Assembly: GCF_014203395.1 (NCBI RefSeq)
Contig: NZ_JACHIW010000002.1
Coordinates: 806,001-870,000, forward strand
Source: Saccharopolyspora phatthalungensis
Lineage (GTDB): Bacteria; Actinomycetota; Actinomycetes; Mycobacteriales; Pseudonocardiaceae
Length of the DNA: 64,000 nucleotides
Reading direction: 5' to 3'
Shown: positions 7,861 to 16,543 of the stretch, piece by piece
How positions within the stretch are numbered: the stretch's first letter is position 1
Layout: each line of letters starts with the position of its first letter
Program-made: the position numbers and the translations under genes
Notes under the pieces: generated by a model
The model's database searches: none
What the model saw: only the letters and a program-made list of their open reading frames with translations
What the model was told of the DNA's origin: nothing

Positions 7861-8253
7861 GTGTACTGGCTTGCCTACGTCGGCATCAGCAGCGACGAAA
7901 CAGGTTCCTCGCGTGCCGAGCGGCTCGACCGTGAACCGGAGCGAGTTCTGCGCACGCCGGTGGAGGCCGTCAGCTGGATCGCGCATATGACCGCCAAGCA
8001 CGCACACTGCACGACCGTGCTTCTGCTCGGACCACGCGACGGCACCGGTCACGTCGGCGACGACAGGCACATTGCGCACGATGCGATCAATAACCTCGAT
8101 GCCCTGCGCCAGGGCGACAGTGTCTACCAGGACTTCGCGCGCGAGAACGACCGCATGCACCTATGGGTTGAAGCGGTTACTACAAATGGCGGCTCGGAGG
8201 TGCATCACGACAAGGAAAACCGAAAAGCCCGCCCGGACTGGGATTCATGGTAA
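7861..8253 (+). CDS. Hypothetical protein, possibly 5'-truncated
   Basis: The plus-strand frame from GTG 7861 to 8253 (130 residues) looks protein-like: VYWLAYVGIS near the start, VSWIAHMTAKHAHCTTVLLLG in the middle and a polar C-terminus. An ATG exists upstream at 7732, but that extension is Arg/Ser-rich and unlike the rest. No family is recognised. The opposite strand has a competing 119-codon frame over 7801-8160 with no better claim. Confidence 0.35.
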   Translation: MYWLAYVGISSDETGSSRAERLDREPERVLRTPVEAVSWIAHMTAKHAHCTTVLLLGPRDGTGHVGDDRHIAHDAINNLDALRQGDSVYQDFARENDRMHLWVEAVTTNGGSEVHHDKENRKARPDWDSW

Positions 8254-8580
8254 CCTCGCCGCGCGGACGTAGTACCTCTACACCCCAGCTATCGCGGACA
8301 ACGGCAGTGGGACGGTCGGGTTTTCCACCGACGCAACTTGCGACGACCGGCTCCTGTGCGAACCGCAGCGTTCGGAGCAGCTGACGGCCACAGGGAAGCG
8401 TCCGGACGTCCCACCCGCATTTGCCGCAGGGTCCGGGCAACGAGGTCGCGCGAACGATCAGCCATCGATAGCGTTCTCTGGCGCCGCTGGGGCCCAAGGC
8501 GAATCCTCCCGAATCGTTCTTGCCCGGCAGTTGCCGCCGAGACAACCCGAATGCAGCCAACATAAGGTGACTACCAGCGA
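8254..8580. other. Intergenic region upstream of the carboxylase/reductase
   Basis: About 330 bp with no supported gene on either strand. It should contain the promoter of the crotonyl-CoA carboxylase/reductase gene. I see an AGGTGA ribosome-binding site just before 8581. The shared GTAAATTG-type element found at the other divergent promoters is not present here. Confidence 0.4.
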
Positions 8581-9945
8581 ATGAATGAGCTAGTGCAGGC
8601 GATCACGGACACCGCTGCCGCCGAGGACTTCGCGACCATGCAGGTTCCCGACACGTATCGTGGCGCGGTCCTGCTCGCCGACGAGGTCGACATGTTCGAA
8701 GGGCTCGCCTCCGCGGACAAAGACCCGGCCAAGTCGATACACCTCGCGGAAGTTCCGACTCCCGAACCCGGGCCGGGCGAGGTTCTGGTCGCCGTCATGG
8801 CGAGTGCGGTGAACTACAACACCGTATGGAGCGCCATCTTCGAGCCGATTCCGACGTTCGCGTTCCTCAAGCGCTACGGTCGCTCGGGAGACGAGGGAAA
8901 GCGGCATGATCTGCCCTACCACGTGGTCGGCTCCGACCTTTCCGGTGTCGTCCTGCGGACCGGCGCCGGAGTGAACCGCTGGCGGCCAGGCGACAAGGTG
9001 GTCGCGCACTGCCTGTCCACCGACCTGGGATCGCCGGACGGCCACGACGACTCGATGCTCGATCCCCAGCAGCGAATCTGGGGGTATGAAACCAATTTCG
9101 GCGGTTTGGCCGAACTGTCGTTGGTGCGGGCGAACCAGCTCATGCCCAAGCCCCCGCACCTCACCTGGGAAGAGGCCGCCTGCTCCGGACTCGTGAACTC
9201 CACCGCGTACCGCCAATTGGTCTCCCGCAATGGCGCCCGAATGAAGCAAGGCGACAACGTCCTCATCTGGGGTGCGGCCGGCGGCTTGGGGTCCTACGCC
9301 GTCCAGCTGGTCCGCAACGGAGGAGGCATTCCGGTATGCGTTGTCTCCAGCCAGGAACGGGTTGAGCTCGTTCGCTCAATGGGTACCGACCTGGTGATCG
9401 ATCGCGACGCCGAGGGGTACCGGTTCTGGAAGGACGAAGCCACACCGGACCCCTCGGAATGGAAGCGATTCGGCACGCACATCCGCGAGCTGACCGGCGG
9501 TGAAGACGTCGACATCGTCCTGGAACACCCTGGTAGGCAAACGTTCGGCGCGAGCGTGTACGTGACCCGCCGCGGCGGCACCGTCGTCACCTGCGCCTCG
9601 ACCTCCGGATATCAGCACCTGTACGACAATCGATACCTGTGGATGTCGCTGAAGCGGATCATCGGCAGCCACTTCGCCAACTATCGCGAGGCTTGGGAAG
9701 CCAACCGCTTGATCTGCAAGGGCATGATTCACCCGACGCTCTCCAAGGTGTACCGGTTACCCGAGGCCGGCGTGGCGGCGGCCGGTGTGCACCGCAACTG
9801 CCACAGTGGAAAGGTCGGCGTGCTCTGCCTAGCCCCCAAAACGGGACTCGGCGTGGACGATCAGGAGCTCCGGGAACGCAGCGCGACGAAAATCAACAGG
9901 TTCCGCCAGGCCGACGACCCAACCGAAATGACTGGCCTGGAATGA
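8581..9945 (+). CDS. ccr: Crotonyl-CoA carboxylase/reductase
   Basis: A 454-residue zinc-free medium-chain dehydrogenase. It catalyses NADPH-dependent reductive carboxylation of an enoyl-CoA, typically crotonyl-CoA to ethylmalonyl-CoA, supplying unusual PKS extender units. Visible features are VNYNTVWSA with the CO2-pocket Asn, NFGGLAE with the Phe-Glu pair, WGAAGGLGSYAVQL as nucleotide-binding loop and GSHFANY with the catalytic-region His. Full length for the family. AGGTGA precedes ATG 8581. It stands alone, convergent with the transporter downstream and separated from it by a strong hairpin. None of the acyltransferases in this window has an ethylmalonyl-type motif, so its partner module lies elsewhere. 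Confidence 0.93.
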   Translation: MNELVQAITDTAAAEDFATMQVPDTYRGAVLLADEVDMFEGLASADKDPAKSIHLAEVPTPEPGPGEVLVAVMASAVNYNTVWSAIFEPIPTFAFLKRYGRSGDEGKRHDLPYHVVGSDLSGVVLRTGAGVNRWRPGDKVVAHCLSTDLGSPDGHDDSMLDPQQRIWGYETNFGGLAELSLVRANQLMPKPPHLTWEEAACSGLVNSTAYRQLVSRNGARMKQGDNVLIWGAAGGLGSYAVQLVRNGGGIPVCVVSSQERVELVRSMGTDLVIDRDAEGYRFWKDEATPDPSEWKRFGTHIRELTGGEDVDIVLEHPGRQTFGASVYVTRRGGTVVTCASTSGYQHLYDNRYLWMSLKRIIGSHFANYREAWEANRLICKGMIHPTLSKVYRLPEAGVAAAGVHRNCHSGKVGVLCLAPKTGLGVDDQELRERSATKINRFRQADDPTEMTGLE

Positions 9946-9950
9946 CAGGC

Positions 9951-9985
9951 GATGGCGGTGTCCGGCACTGCGGGACACCGCCATC
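9951..9985. terminator. Bidirectional hairpin terminator
   Basis: GATGGCGGTGTCC at 9951-9963 pairs perfectly with GGACACCGCCATC at 9973-9985 around a 9-nt loop. It sits between the convergent ends of the carboxylase/reductase (9945) and the transporter (10017). There is no T-tract, as is common in high-GC actinomycetes. Confidence 0.8.
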
Positions 9986-10016
9986 GAGCGAGCCGAAGGA
10001 CGACCGCTGGAAGTTC

Positions 10017-11324
10017 CTACCCGTCCGCCTTGCCGACCGGCGATCGCTCGTCGTCGTCAACGGCATCGAGCCTGCGGTGGCGTGTTTCCGGCAGCAGGAA
10101 GATGAACAGGATCGCGGCGGCCGCCTCCAGCGCCATGACGTAGTAGGCCAACGCCATGTTGTGCTTGGCCGCGAGAGTCGCGGTGGCGATCAGCGGAGTC
10201 GCACCACCGAACAATTGGTTGGCCAGCTGGTAGGGCACTCCGACGCCGGACGCGCGGACCCTGGTCGGGAACAGTTCGCAGAACAACGCGGCGGAGCTGC
10301 CGTGGGACAGCGCGAGCAGCAGGTTCCCGACCAGCGCCACGAGGAGGTAGCGCGTGGGCGTGACTTCCTGCATCAGCACGAACATCGGGTACGCGACCAG
10401 CGCGAGGCCCACCGCGCCTGCGATGACCAGCGGTCTCCTGCCGACCCGGTCGGAGAGCATGCCGGCCAGCGGCACCAGGATCACGAAAATCAACAGCGCT
10501 ACGGCATTGAGGCCAAGCCCGAGGGCCAGCGGGAAGCCTGCCACCAGATGCGCGTAGGTCGGCAGGAACACCTGCCACACGAAGAAGGAAGCCGCGTTGA
10601 ACTGCTGCACGGCGACCAGCAGCAAACCCCGCTTGTGACCGCGCATGGTGCTGCGCAGCGGGGTCTTGTCGAGTTCTTCCTGGCGATCGAGCTTTTCGAA
10701 CAGCGGGCTCTCCGGCACGTTTCGTCGCAAATAGACACCGTAGAGGCACAGGCAGGCGGCGAACACGAACGGCAGCCGCCAACCCCACGCCTCCAGCGCA
10801 TCGCGCGGGAAGACGGCCGTCACCACGCTCGCGGTGAACGTCGCGATGAGAACGCCGACGACCGCGGCCGCGGACTGGAAGGCCCCCATCGTGGCCCGCC
10901 GGTGCGGTGGGGCGTGTTCCACCACGAATGCGGCGGCCGCCTGGTATTCGCCGGAGTTGGACACGTTCTGCGCCGCGCGGGCGATGATCAGCAGAATCGG
11001 AGCGAAGATGCCGATCGTCTGGTAGTTCGGGATGATCGCCACCAGCAACACGCCGCCGCCCATGATGAGCAGCGTGAGCGAGAGCATCTGACGGCGCCCC
11101 AGCCGGTCGGCGAGCGGGGAGAGCAGCACGGAGGAGATCGGACGCACCACGAAGCCGACGCCGACCACGACGGCATAGGTGTAGAGCAGCGAGATCGCCG
11201 GGTTGCCGGTCGGGAAGAACTGTCCGGAAAAGACCGGCGCGAGAAGCGAATGCAGGGTGGCGTCGAAGAACTCGATGCAGTTGCCGATCATTCCAGCCGC
11301 GAGGGCTTTTCTCGATGCTTTCAC
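10017..11324 (-). CDS. MFS transporter, metabolite:H+ symporter (MHS) type
   Basis: A 435-residue membrane protein with about 12 hydrophobic segments. It has the MHS/ProP-KgtP look: NCIEFFDATLHSLLAP in the first helix, ADRLGRRQML after helix 2 (the conserved D-R-x-G-R-R loop) and a long central loop RRNVPESPLFEKLDRQEEL. MHS proteins import small carboxylates or osmolytes with protons. In a PKS cluster it could move a carboxylic precursor or the product; direction cannot be told. GTG 11324 is the start and the upstream ribosome site is weak. It is transcribed away from the orphan gene at 11687 across a region with a shared element. Confidence 0.85.
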   Translation of the reverse strand: MKASRKALAAGMIGNCIEFFDATLHSLLAPVFSGQFFPTGNPAISLLYTYAVVVGVGFVVRPISSVLLSPLADRLGRRQMLSLTLLIMGGGVLLVAIIPNYQTIGIFAPILLIIARAAQNVSNSGEYQAAAAFVVEHAPPHRRATMGAFQSAAAVVGVLIATFTASVVTAVFPRDALEAWGWRLPFVFAACLCLYGVYLRRNVPESPLFEKLDRQEELDKTPLRSTMRGHKRGLLLVAVQQFNAASFFVWQVFLPTYAHLVAGFPLALGLGLNAVALLIFVILVPLAGMLSDRVGRRPLVIAGAVGLALVAYPMFVLMQEVTPTRYLLVALVGNLLLALSHGSSAALFCELFPTRVRASGVGVPYQLANQLFGGATPLIATATLAAKHNMALAYYVMALEAAAAILFIFLLPETRHRRLDAVDDDERSPVGKADG

Positions 11325-11686
11325 CGCAGGCCACCAGTCGGCCGACCGTGCACAGACATTGCGAAGTAAGGCATCCTAGTCCTCCCCCATCCGACGCCGA
11401 ACTCTGGTCTTGTGATGGATCCGGTTGGTCATCCCTGGGCCGAATGCGGCTCTCGTCCTGGCAGCCAGCGCTCAAGGTACCGCGCGCGCCGACAGGCGTG
11501 GATTGGACTTTCGTTCACAACACCGAGGGCAGCGCCACCCGCGGCGGCCGCGGCACTGTCCACGACGGCCAGTGCCTACGGACGAGTTTTGGGAAAGCAC
11601 TACCGCGGGCGGGTCGGTCTCACTACATTGGCCTGACTTGAACGTGTTCAACATCGGGATCCGATCGCACGGACTTTGGGGGCATC
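11325..11686. promoter_or_regulatory. Divergent intergenic region with shared element
   Basis: 362 bp between the leftward transporter and the rightward 210-aa gene. Positions 11498-11524 read GTGGATTGGACTTTCGTTCA and then CAACACC, matching the element at 21391 and 31789 in most positions. I see only one orientation here, with no clear inverted partner. The rest holds no supported gene. Confidence 0.55.
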
Positions 11687-12319
11687 ATGACAAGCGAAGT
11701 GACGCAGGTAGATCTCGTCCCGGAACCGATGTTCGGGACCACGCTCTTAGGAGCCACCGCCGCGGAGGTGGCGTCGGTTGGCGACGTGCACGGAGTCTGG
11801 CGGTCTACGTGGCAGTACGTCAGCGGCAGCGGTGTCGCGCAAGGAAAGCCCTTCCTGAGCGAGGCGCACAGTGGCACCGGGGTAAGGATGACCGTGGGCG
11901 CCGACTCGGTCGAAATCGATTTCCGCGACGCCAAGAAAGAAGTGCACGCCCTGGTCGGGCAACGGGTCAACTCCTGGATTCAGTTTCGCGGGAGTATTCG
12001 GTGCAATGCCACCGTGACGGGTGCGATCACCGGCGCCATCACGATGGACACGGCCACCGCGACCGGCGACGCCACCGCCGAGAACGTCTTCCTCGGCCCA
12101 AGAAAGCCGGTGGGCTGGGGCTTGGCGGAATCTCTGCGGCTGGGCGGCCCAGACGGCAACGTCATGGGCTTGATCCCGGTCAAGGCGACCTTCATCTGCG
12201 CCGGCTCGGCGCTGGTCGTCTACGGCGAGGGCGGGGGCACGAACCAGGACGGACAGGGCGGGCACTGGCAGATCCGGTCCACCGTGGTCTACGAACGGGC
12301 CGGTCAGTCTCGCAGGTGA
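11687..12319 (+). CDS. Orphan 210-residue protein in the PKS cluster
   Basis: I do not recognise this family. The protein has no signal peptide and no membrane segment. It is rich in Gly, Thr and Val with alternating hydrophobic residues (for example ATVTGAITGAITMDTATATG), suggesting a beta-rich barrel or sandwich. GGGGG lies 6 nt before ATG 11687. The gene overlaps the 3' end of the convergent ABC ATPase gene by 16 bp. A promoter element shared with two P450 operons points to a role in the same pathway. A small beta-barrel cyclase-like enzyme or lipocalin-type carrier would fit the shape, but that is speculation. Confidence 0.75.
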   Translation: MTSEVTQVDLVPEPMFGTTLLGATAAEVASVGDVHGVWRSTWQYVSGSGVAQGKPFLSEAHSGTGVRMTVGADSVEIDFRDAKKEVHALVGQRVNSWIQFRGSIRCNATVTGAITGAITMDTATATGDATAENVFLGPRKPVGWGLAESLRLGGPDGNVMGLIPVKATFICAGSALVVYGEGGGTNQDGQGGHWQIRSTVVYERAGQSRR

Positions 12320-13215
12320 CGGCCGGTCAGCTTGACGAACACGTCCTCCAGGGTGGCCTGCCTCGTGGTGAGGTCGACGACCCGGAACCCGGCGGTCGAG
12401 GCACGGGCGAACAGTGCCTCGACCATCGGGTGTAGTTCGGAACCGGCCAGCCGGAAACGGTCGGCGTCGAGGCGTTCGGCGCAGCGCACACCGGGCAGTT
12501 CGGCGATGTCGGCCACGCCCTCGACGCGGAACTCGACCAGGCTCGTGCTGTCCAGCCGCGCGATCAGTTCGCCGGGTGCGCCGACGGCGATCACCCGTCC
12601 GTGGTCGACCACCGCGACGCGGTCGCACACCCGTTCCGCCTCGTCGATGTGGTGGGTGCTGAGCAGCACCGTCCGGCCCTCGGTGCGCAACTTGCCCAGC
12701 ACGTCCCAGATTCGCCGCCGCGCCTGCGGGTCCAGACCCGCCGTGGGCTCGTCCAGCAGCACCAGCTCCGGATCCCCCACCAGCGCGCATCCCACCGCGA
12801 CGCGCTGTTTCTGCCCGCCGGACAGATTCAGGAACAAGGTGTCCCGCTTGTCGGCCAAGCCCAACTGCTCGATCAGCGAGCTCACCGTCGGGCCGTCGCG
12901 GTAGAACGAGCGGAACAGCGCCAGGAGTTCCCGCACCGTCAGGTGATCCGGCAGGTGCGTTTCCTGCAACGCGATGCCAACTCGCGTTCGCAGTTCCTTG
13001 TCCGCGCGCCAATTGCCGCCCAGCACCTCGATATCGCCGGCACCGGGATCCAGCAGGCCGGCGACGATCTCCATCGTGGTAGTTTTGCCGGCGCCGTTCG
13101 GACCGAGAAGCCCGAAGCACTCCCCTTGCCGCACGTCCAGGTCGAGGCCGTCCAACGCGGTCACAGCCCCGTAGCGCTTCACCAGTTTCCGGCAACGTAG
13201 TGCCCAGGCCGACAT
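12304..13215 (-). CDS. ABC exporter ATP-binding protein (DrrA-like)
   Basis: A 303-residue ATPase with Walker A GPNGAGKTT, Q-loop LQE, signature LSGGQKQR, Walker B LVLLDEPTAGLD and switch histidine in STHHIDEAE. The C-terminal extension after residue 220 is typical of drug-resistance (DrrA/CcmA) exporters. The start is taken at ATG 13215 (MSAWALRC) because the open frame further upstream overlaps the divergent permease and has no family similarity. The ABC-2 permease starts only 22 bp away on the other strand. It probably powers export of the polyketide or self-resistance. Confidence 0.9.
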   Translation of the reverse strand: MSAWALRCRKLVKRYGAVTALDGLDLDVRQGECFGLLGPNGAGKTTTMEIVAGLLDPGAGDIEVLGGNWRADKELRTRVGIALQETHLPDHLTVRELLALFRSFYRDGPTVSSLIEQLGLADKRDTLFLNLSGGQKQRVAVGCALVGDPELVLLDEPTAGLDPQARRRIWDVLGKLRTEGRTVLLSTHHIDEAERVCDRVAVVDHGRVIAVGAPGELIARLDSTSLVEFRVEGVADIAELPGVRCAERLDADRFRLAGSELHPMVEALFARASTAGFRVVDLTTRQATLEDVFVKLTGRHLRD

Positions 13216-13237
13216 CGTTGAGGAACCTATCACGCGC

Positions 13238-13987
13238 ATGACCCAACTCTGGCAACTGATCCTGGCCCGGCTGCGCACCTACTACCGCGAGCCGGGCAGC
13301 GTGTTCTGGACCTTCGCCTCTCCGGTGCTGCTCGCCCTCGTGCTCGGCGTCGCGTTCCGGGGCGTTCCCGCCGGCGGCGGTCGCGACGAGGAGTACGTGC
13401 ATTTCCTCATCCCCGGTCTGATCGGCATGGGGCTGATGTCCAGCGGCTTGTGGGGTGTCGGCTACTCCATCGCGGACATGCGCATCCGCAAGCTGGTGAA
13501 GCGGATGGTCGCCACTCCGATGAGCAGGGCGTACTTCCTGTTCAGCTTCGTGGTGGTGCGGGTCGTCGTGATCCTGCCGGAGCTGCCGATCCTGCTGGTG
13601 TTCGGCGCTCTCGTGTTCGGGGCGCCCGTGCGCGGATCGCTCGTTCTCCTGGTGGTGGTCGTGGTACTGGGAGCACTTGTCTTCGCCGGGCTCGGCCTGC
13701 TCGTCGCCGCGCGAACCCCGAACCTGCAGACGGCGAGCGGCCTGCTGAGCGCCGCGACCCTGCCCATGTACGTCGGCTCCGGGATTTTCTTCCCGGTGTC
13801 GCGCTTCCCCGACGCGCTGCAACCTGTCGTCAAAGCGCTGCCGCTCACCACGGCCAATGACACGATCCGCGCCGTCATGCTCGACGGCGCGGGACTGGTC
13901 GCGGTATCCGGCAACCTGCTGATCCTGCTGGCGTGGGCGGCCGGCAGCTTCCTCATCGCGGTCCGGATCTTTCGCTGGTCCGGCTGA
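13238..13987 (+). CDS. ABC-2 type transporter permease (DrrB-like)
   Basis: A 249-residue membrane protein with about six hydrophobic segments and an N-terminal amphipathic region (RLRTYYREPGSVFW) typical of ABC-2 permeases. The GSGIFFPVSRFPDALQ loop and following LPLTTANDTIRAVM match the DrrB-type C-terminal motif. Its natural partner is the ATPase divergent at 13215. Gene partners in one exporter are usually in one operon, so the head-to-head arrangement with 22 bp between starts is unusual. The gene ends exactly where the convergent radical SAM gene ends (13987/13988). Confidence 0.9.
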   Translation: MTQLWQLILARLRTYYREPGSVFWTFASPVLLALVLGVAFRGVPAGGGRDEEYVHFLIPGLIGMGLMSSGLWGVGYSIADMRIRKLVKRMVATPMSRAYFLFSFVVVRVVVILPELPILLVFGALVFGAPVRGSLVLLVVVVVLGALVFAGLGLLVAARTPNLQTASGLLSAATLPMYVGSGIFFPVSRFPDALQPVVKALPLTTANDTIRAVMLDGAGLVAVSGNLLILLAWAAGSFLIAVRIFRWSG

Positions 13988-15406
13988 TCAGCCGTGCGGC
14001 TTGAGGTGGCAGCCCCGGTCCACGTGCACGGTCTCGCCGGTGCGATCCAGTGCCAGCATCGTCGAGTGATAGGCCAGCACCCGTTCGTAGTCGACGCCGA
14101 CGAGCGGGCCGTGTCCCGTCGCCCGCACCTCTTCGGCGCTCCACGACCGGTAGTTGTGCGGATCGCGCAGCAGCCCTTGTGCCAGGCACCGGTCGTACAT
14201 GTCGGTACCGGGCAACGGGGTCAGGACGTTCGGGTTCGGGCTGTAGGGCCGTGTGGTGCCGAGGAAATCCATCGTGGCCTCGTAGTCTTCGGTGGTCTCG
14301 CCGGGGACGCCCAGCAGGAGGTTCGCGCCGAACCGGATGCCGTGCTCGTTGCACAGCTGTGCCGCCCGGTACTGGGTCCGCACGCTGCCCGGCTTGCGCA
14401 GCACCCGCAGCATTGTTTTCGACGCGGTCTCGAACCCGAACCACACCAGGCAGTTCGCTCCTTCGAGGGCCTTCGCCACGGCCGGGGTGAAGTGCGTGGC
14501 AGTGGCGTTGAAGCTGAACTCCACGTCGGGGAAGTCCGTCTTCATCAGCTCAACGAACCGCCCGAATTCGGCGGCGGCGGGCGCGATCGAGTCGACGAGG
14601 ATCACATAGTTCGTGCCGTAGTTCTCGACGAAGTACCGCAGCTCGCGCTCCACCGAGTCGAACGGCCTCGCCCTGGCGCGCTTCGGCGCGAACCAGTCGT
14701 TCTGGATGGTGCAGTAGAGGCAGGTGAACGGGCAGCCCCTGCCCAGCTCCAAGTAGATCGAGCGAAAATCCCGGCTGGCCGGGAAGTCCTGCGGGGACAG
14801 CGTGTGCAGCGAGCTGACATCGACGGCGTCCTCCCCCGGCCGGGCGTATTCCCGCAGCGTTTCCGGGCGCATTCCGGTCAGGCTCTTGGCTTTGGCCACC
14901 GACACCGCCGTCGGCGGCCGGTAGACCTCCGCGTAGGCGTCGAAGCCGGTCAGCGGCGAATAATCCCCGAGGTCGAAAGGCTCGCCGTCGAGAACCTGCT
15001 GGGCCGGCCTGCCGCCGCGAGCCAGTTCGTCCACGAGCGCGATCAGGGTTCGCTCCCCCTCACCGCGCACGACGTAGTCGAAAAGCCCGCTGTCGAGGAG
15101 TTCCTGCGGTCGCACGGTGGGATGCGCCCCGCCGCCCACCGTGATCCGCTCCGCCGCCCGGCACAGCTCGGCGACGTGGAACGCCTCGTCACGCGAGTGC
15201 GACATGAAGCTGATCGCCACCAGGTCTCCGCTGGTCGATGCCAGCACGTCGGCCAGCCCCTCATCGATCAACCGGGTATCCAGCAGCTCGACCTCGTGGC
15301 CGGCCCGCAGCAGGCAGGTCGCCAGCAACGGCGTGGTCAGCGGAGCGGTCCACACCGGGAAGCCGACCCGTTCGGCCTCCGCGACGAACACCAACGTCAC
15401 CTTCAC
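13988..15406 (-). CDS. B12-binding-domain radical SAM enzyme
   Basis: A 472-residue enzyme. Residues 1-150 form a B12-binding Rossmann domain (TTPLLATCLLRAGHEVELLD, ITVGGGAHPTV and YVVRGEGERTLIALVDEL). At about residue 233 is the cluster motif GRGCPFTCLYC (Cx3Cx2C) for a 4Fe-4S cluster that cleaves S-adenosylmethionine. The C-terminal part has NLLLGVPGETTEDYEA, as in the B12-radical SAM TIM barrel. Such enzymes methylate unactivated carbon or phosphorus, or rearrange carbon skeletons. GTG 15406 follows AGGGGGAATC. It begins 30 bp after the adenylate-forming gene ends and is the last gene of the minus-strand operon. The substrate is unknown. Confidence 0.88.
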   Translation of the reverse strand: MKVTLVFVAEAERVGFPVWTAPLTTPLLATCLLRAGHEVELLDTRLIDEGLADVLASTSGDLVAISFMSHSRDEAFHVAELCRAAERITVGGGAHPTVRPQELLDSGLFDYVVRGEGERTLIALVDELARGGRPAQQVLDGEPFDLGDYSPLTGFDAYAEVYRPPTAVSVAKAKSLTGMRPETLREYARPGEDAVDVSSLHTLSPQDFPASRDFRSIYLELGRGCPFTCLYCTIQNDWFAPKRARARPFDSVERELRYFVENYGTNYVILVDSIAPAAAEFGRFVELMKTDFPDVEFSFNATATHFTPAVAKALEGANCLVWFGFETASKTMLRVLRKPGSVRTQYRAAQLCNEHGIRFGANLLLGVPGETTEDYEATMDFLGTTRPYSPNPNVLTPLPGTDMYDRCLAQGLLRDPHNYRSWSAEEVRATGHGPLVGVDYERVLAYHSTMLALDRTGETVHVDRGCHLKPHG

Positions 15407-15436
15407 GATTCCCCCTGGGCGGGTGGTGCGAATTGA

Positions 15437-16543
15437 TCAGTAGACGCCCTCGATGACCTTCTCGCCGTCGAACGTGTCGACCGGCGCGGGCGCCGACACC
15501 GAGTCGCCCACCTGTCCCGGCAATCCGGCGACGCGGATGGCGGTGTCTCGCTCAAGGTTGTTCGGCAGGAACATTCCCTTGCTGACGTGGTTCATGACGA
15601 CCTGACCGCGCTGGCCGTGGCCGACCGGTTCGCCCGTGGCGGGCTCGACGACCTGGAAGGTCACGACCGGGCTGCGGGGGTCGTAGATGATGTCGTCGTC
15701 CTGACTCAGGCCGGGCCGCTCACCGGCACTTTCGAGGATCATCAGGCTGCCGTACCGGCTGAGCATCCGCACGTCGGGGAAGAACTCGTGCTGGAGCTCG
15801 AAACGCTCGTCCACGGTCAGGTGCGCGCCACCCCAGAAGATCAGCTCGACCTTGGAGTTGATCAGCTCGGTCAGGCGGGGTCGCCGGGTGCAGGCCCGCA
15901 GCATCGGCGGCGTGGTGACCAGCAGACCCACCCGCTGCGTGCTCATGATGTGCTCGGCCTGGTCGAGCAGGTGCTCCACGTATGCCTCGACCTCGTCGGT
16001 CAGGCCGCGGCTGACCAGTTTCTTGACCCAGCGCGGGTCCATGTCGACGCAGAACTTGATGGTGTTCTGCCGCTCGACGATGTAGTCGTACATGCAGCCG
16101 ATCTTGTGCGGACCCGTCGGCGTGAAGACCAGGATGTTGCCGGGCTCGCGCCCGGCGAACTGGGGCCCGCGCACCATCCGGTCGACCGCGGCCTCGATCC
16201 AGTCCGGCATCAGGATCGCCCGCTTCGGTGCTCCGGTGGTGCCGCCGCTCTCGAACACCCTGGGGGCGGGGGCCTTCGGTCCGTAGCCGCGCGGAATCAG
16301 GTCCTCCACCGGCACGGTGCGCAGCTCGTCGACGACGTTGGGAAACATCCGCAGGTCGGCGAACGTGTGCACGTCGCGCATCGGATCGAAATCCAGGCGC
16401 TTGGCCCGGCGCAGCCAGAATGGCGATCCCGTCCGCTCGTCGAAATGCCAGCGCAGCGCGGCGCGCAGGTACTCGTCGGGATCGGCCGGGTCGATCGCGG
16501 GGTCCAGCAGCTCCCAGCGCTGCTTTTCGACTGCCATGCTCAT
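15437..16543 (-). CDS. ANL-superfamily adenylate-forming enzyme (PaaK-like)
   Basis: A 368-residue protein with the phosphate-binding loop FESGGTTGAPKRAILM and FTPTGPHKIGCMYDY, resembling phenylacetate-CoA ligase/acyl-protein synthetase relatives. It would activate a carboxylic acid as acyl-AMP for transfer to CoA or a carrier. It is shorter than PaaK (about 430 residues), mainly at the C-terminus, where the mobile domain would be. Many small ligases of this size are found in biosynthetic clusters. ATG 16543 follows GGAGGAGG and overlaps the stop of the CoA-transferase gene (ATGA), so I reject the longer open frame reaching 16924. Substrate unknown. Confidence 0.82.
   Translation of the reverse strand: MSMAVEKQRWELLDPAIDPADPDEYLRAALRWHFDERTGSPFWLRRAKRLDFDPMRDVHTFADLRMFPNVVDELRTVPVEDLIPRGYGPKAPAPRVFESGGTTGAPKRAILMPDWIEAAVDRMVRGPQFAGREPGNILVFTPTGPHKIGCMYDYIVERQNTIKFCVDMDPRWVKKLVSRGLTDEVEAYVEHLLDQAEHIMSTQRVGLLVTTPPMLRACTRRPRLTELINSKVELIFWGGAHLTVDERFELQHEFFPDVRMLSRYGSLMILESAGERPGLSQDDDIIYDPRSPVVTFQVVEPATGEPVGHGQRGQVVMNHVSKGMFLPNNLERDTAIRVAGLPGQVGDSVSAPAPVDTFDGEKVIEGVY

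Noticed and set aside
9639..11369. 576-codon plus-strand frame across the transporter
   Set aside because: It is Arg/Gly/Gln-rich with no domain. The minus strand encodes a well-formed MFS protein.
11747..13822. 691-codon minus-strand frame
   Set aside because: Antisense or out of frame to the orphan gene and exporter genes; low-complexity Arg/Gly translation.
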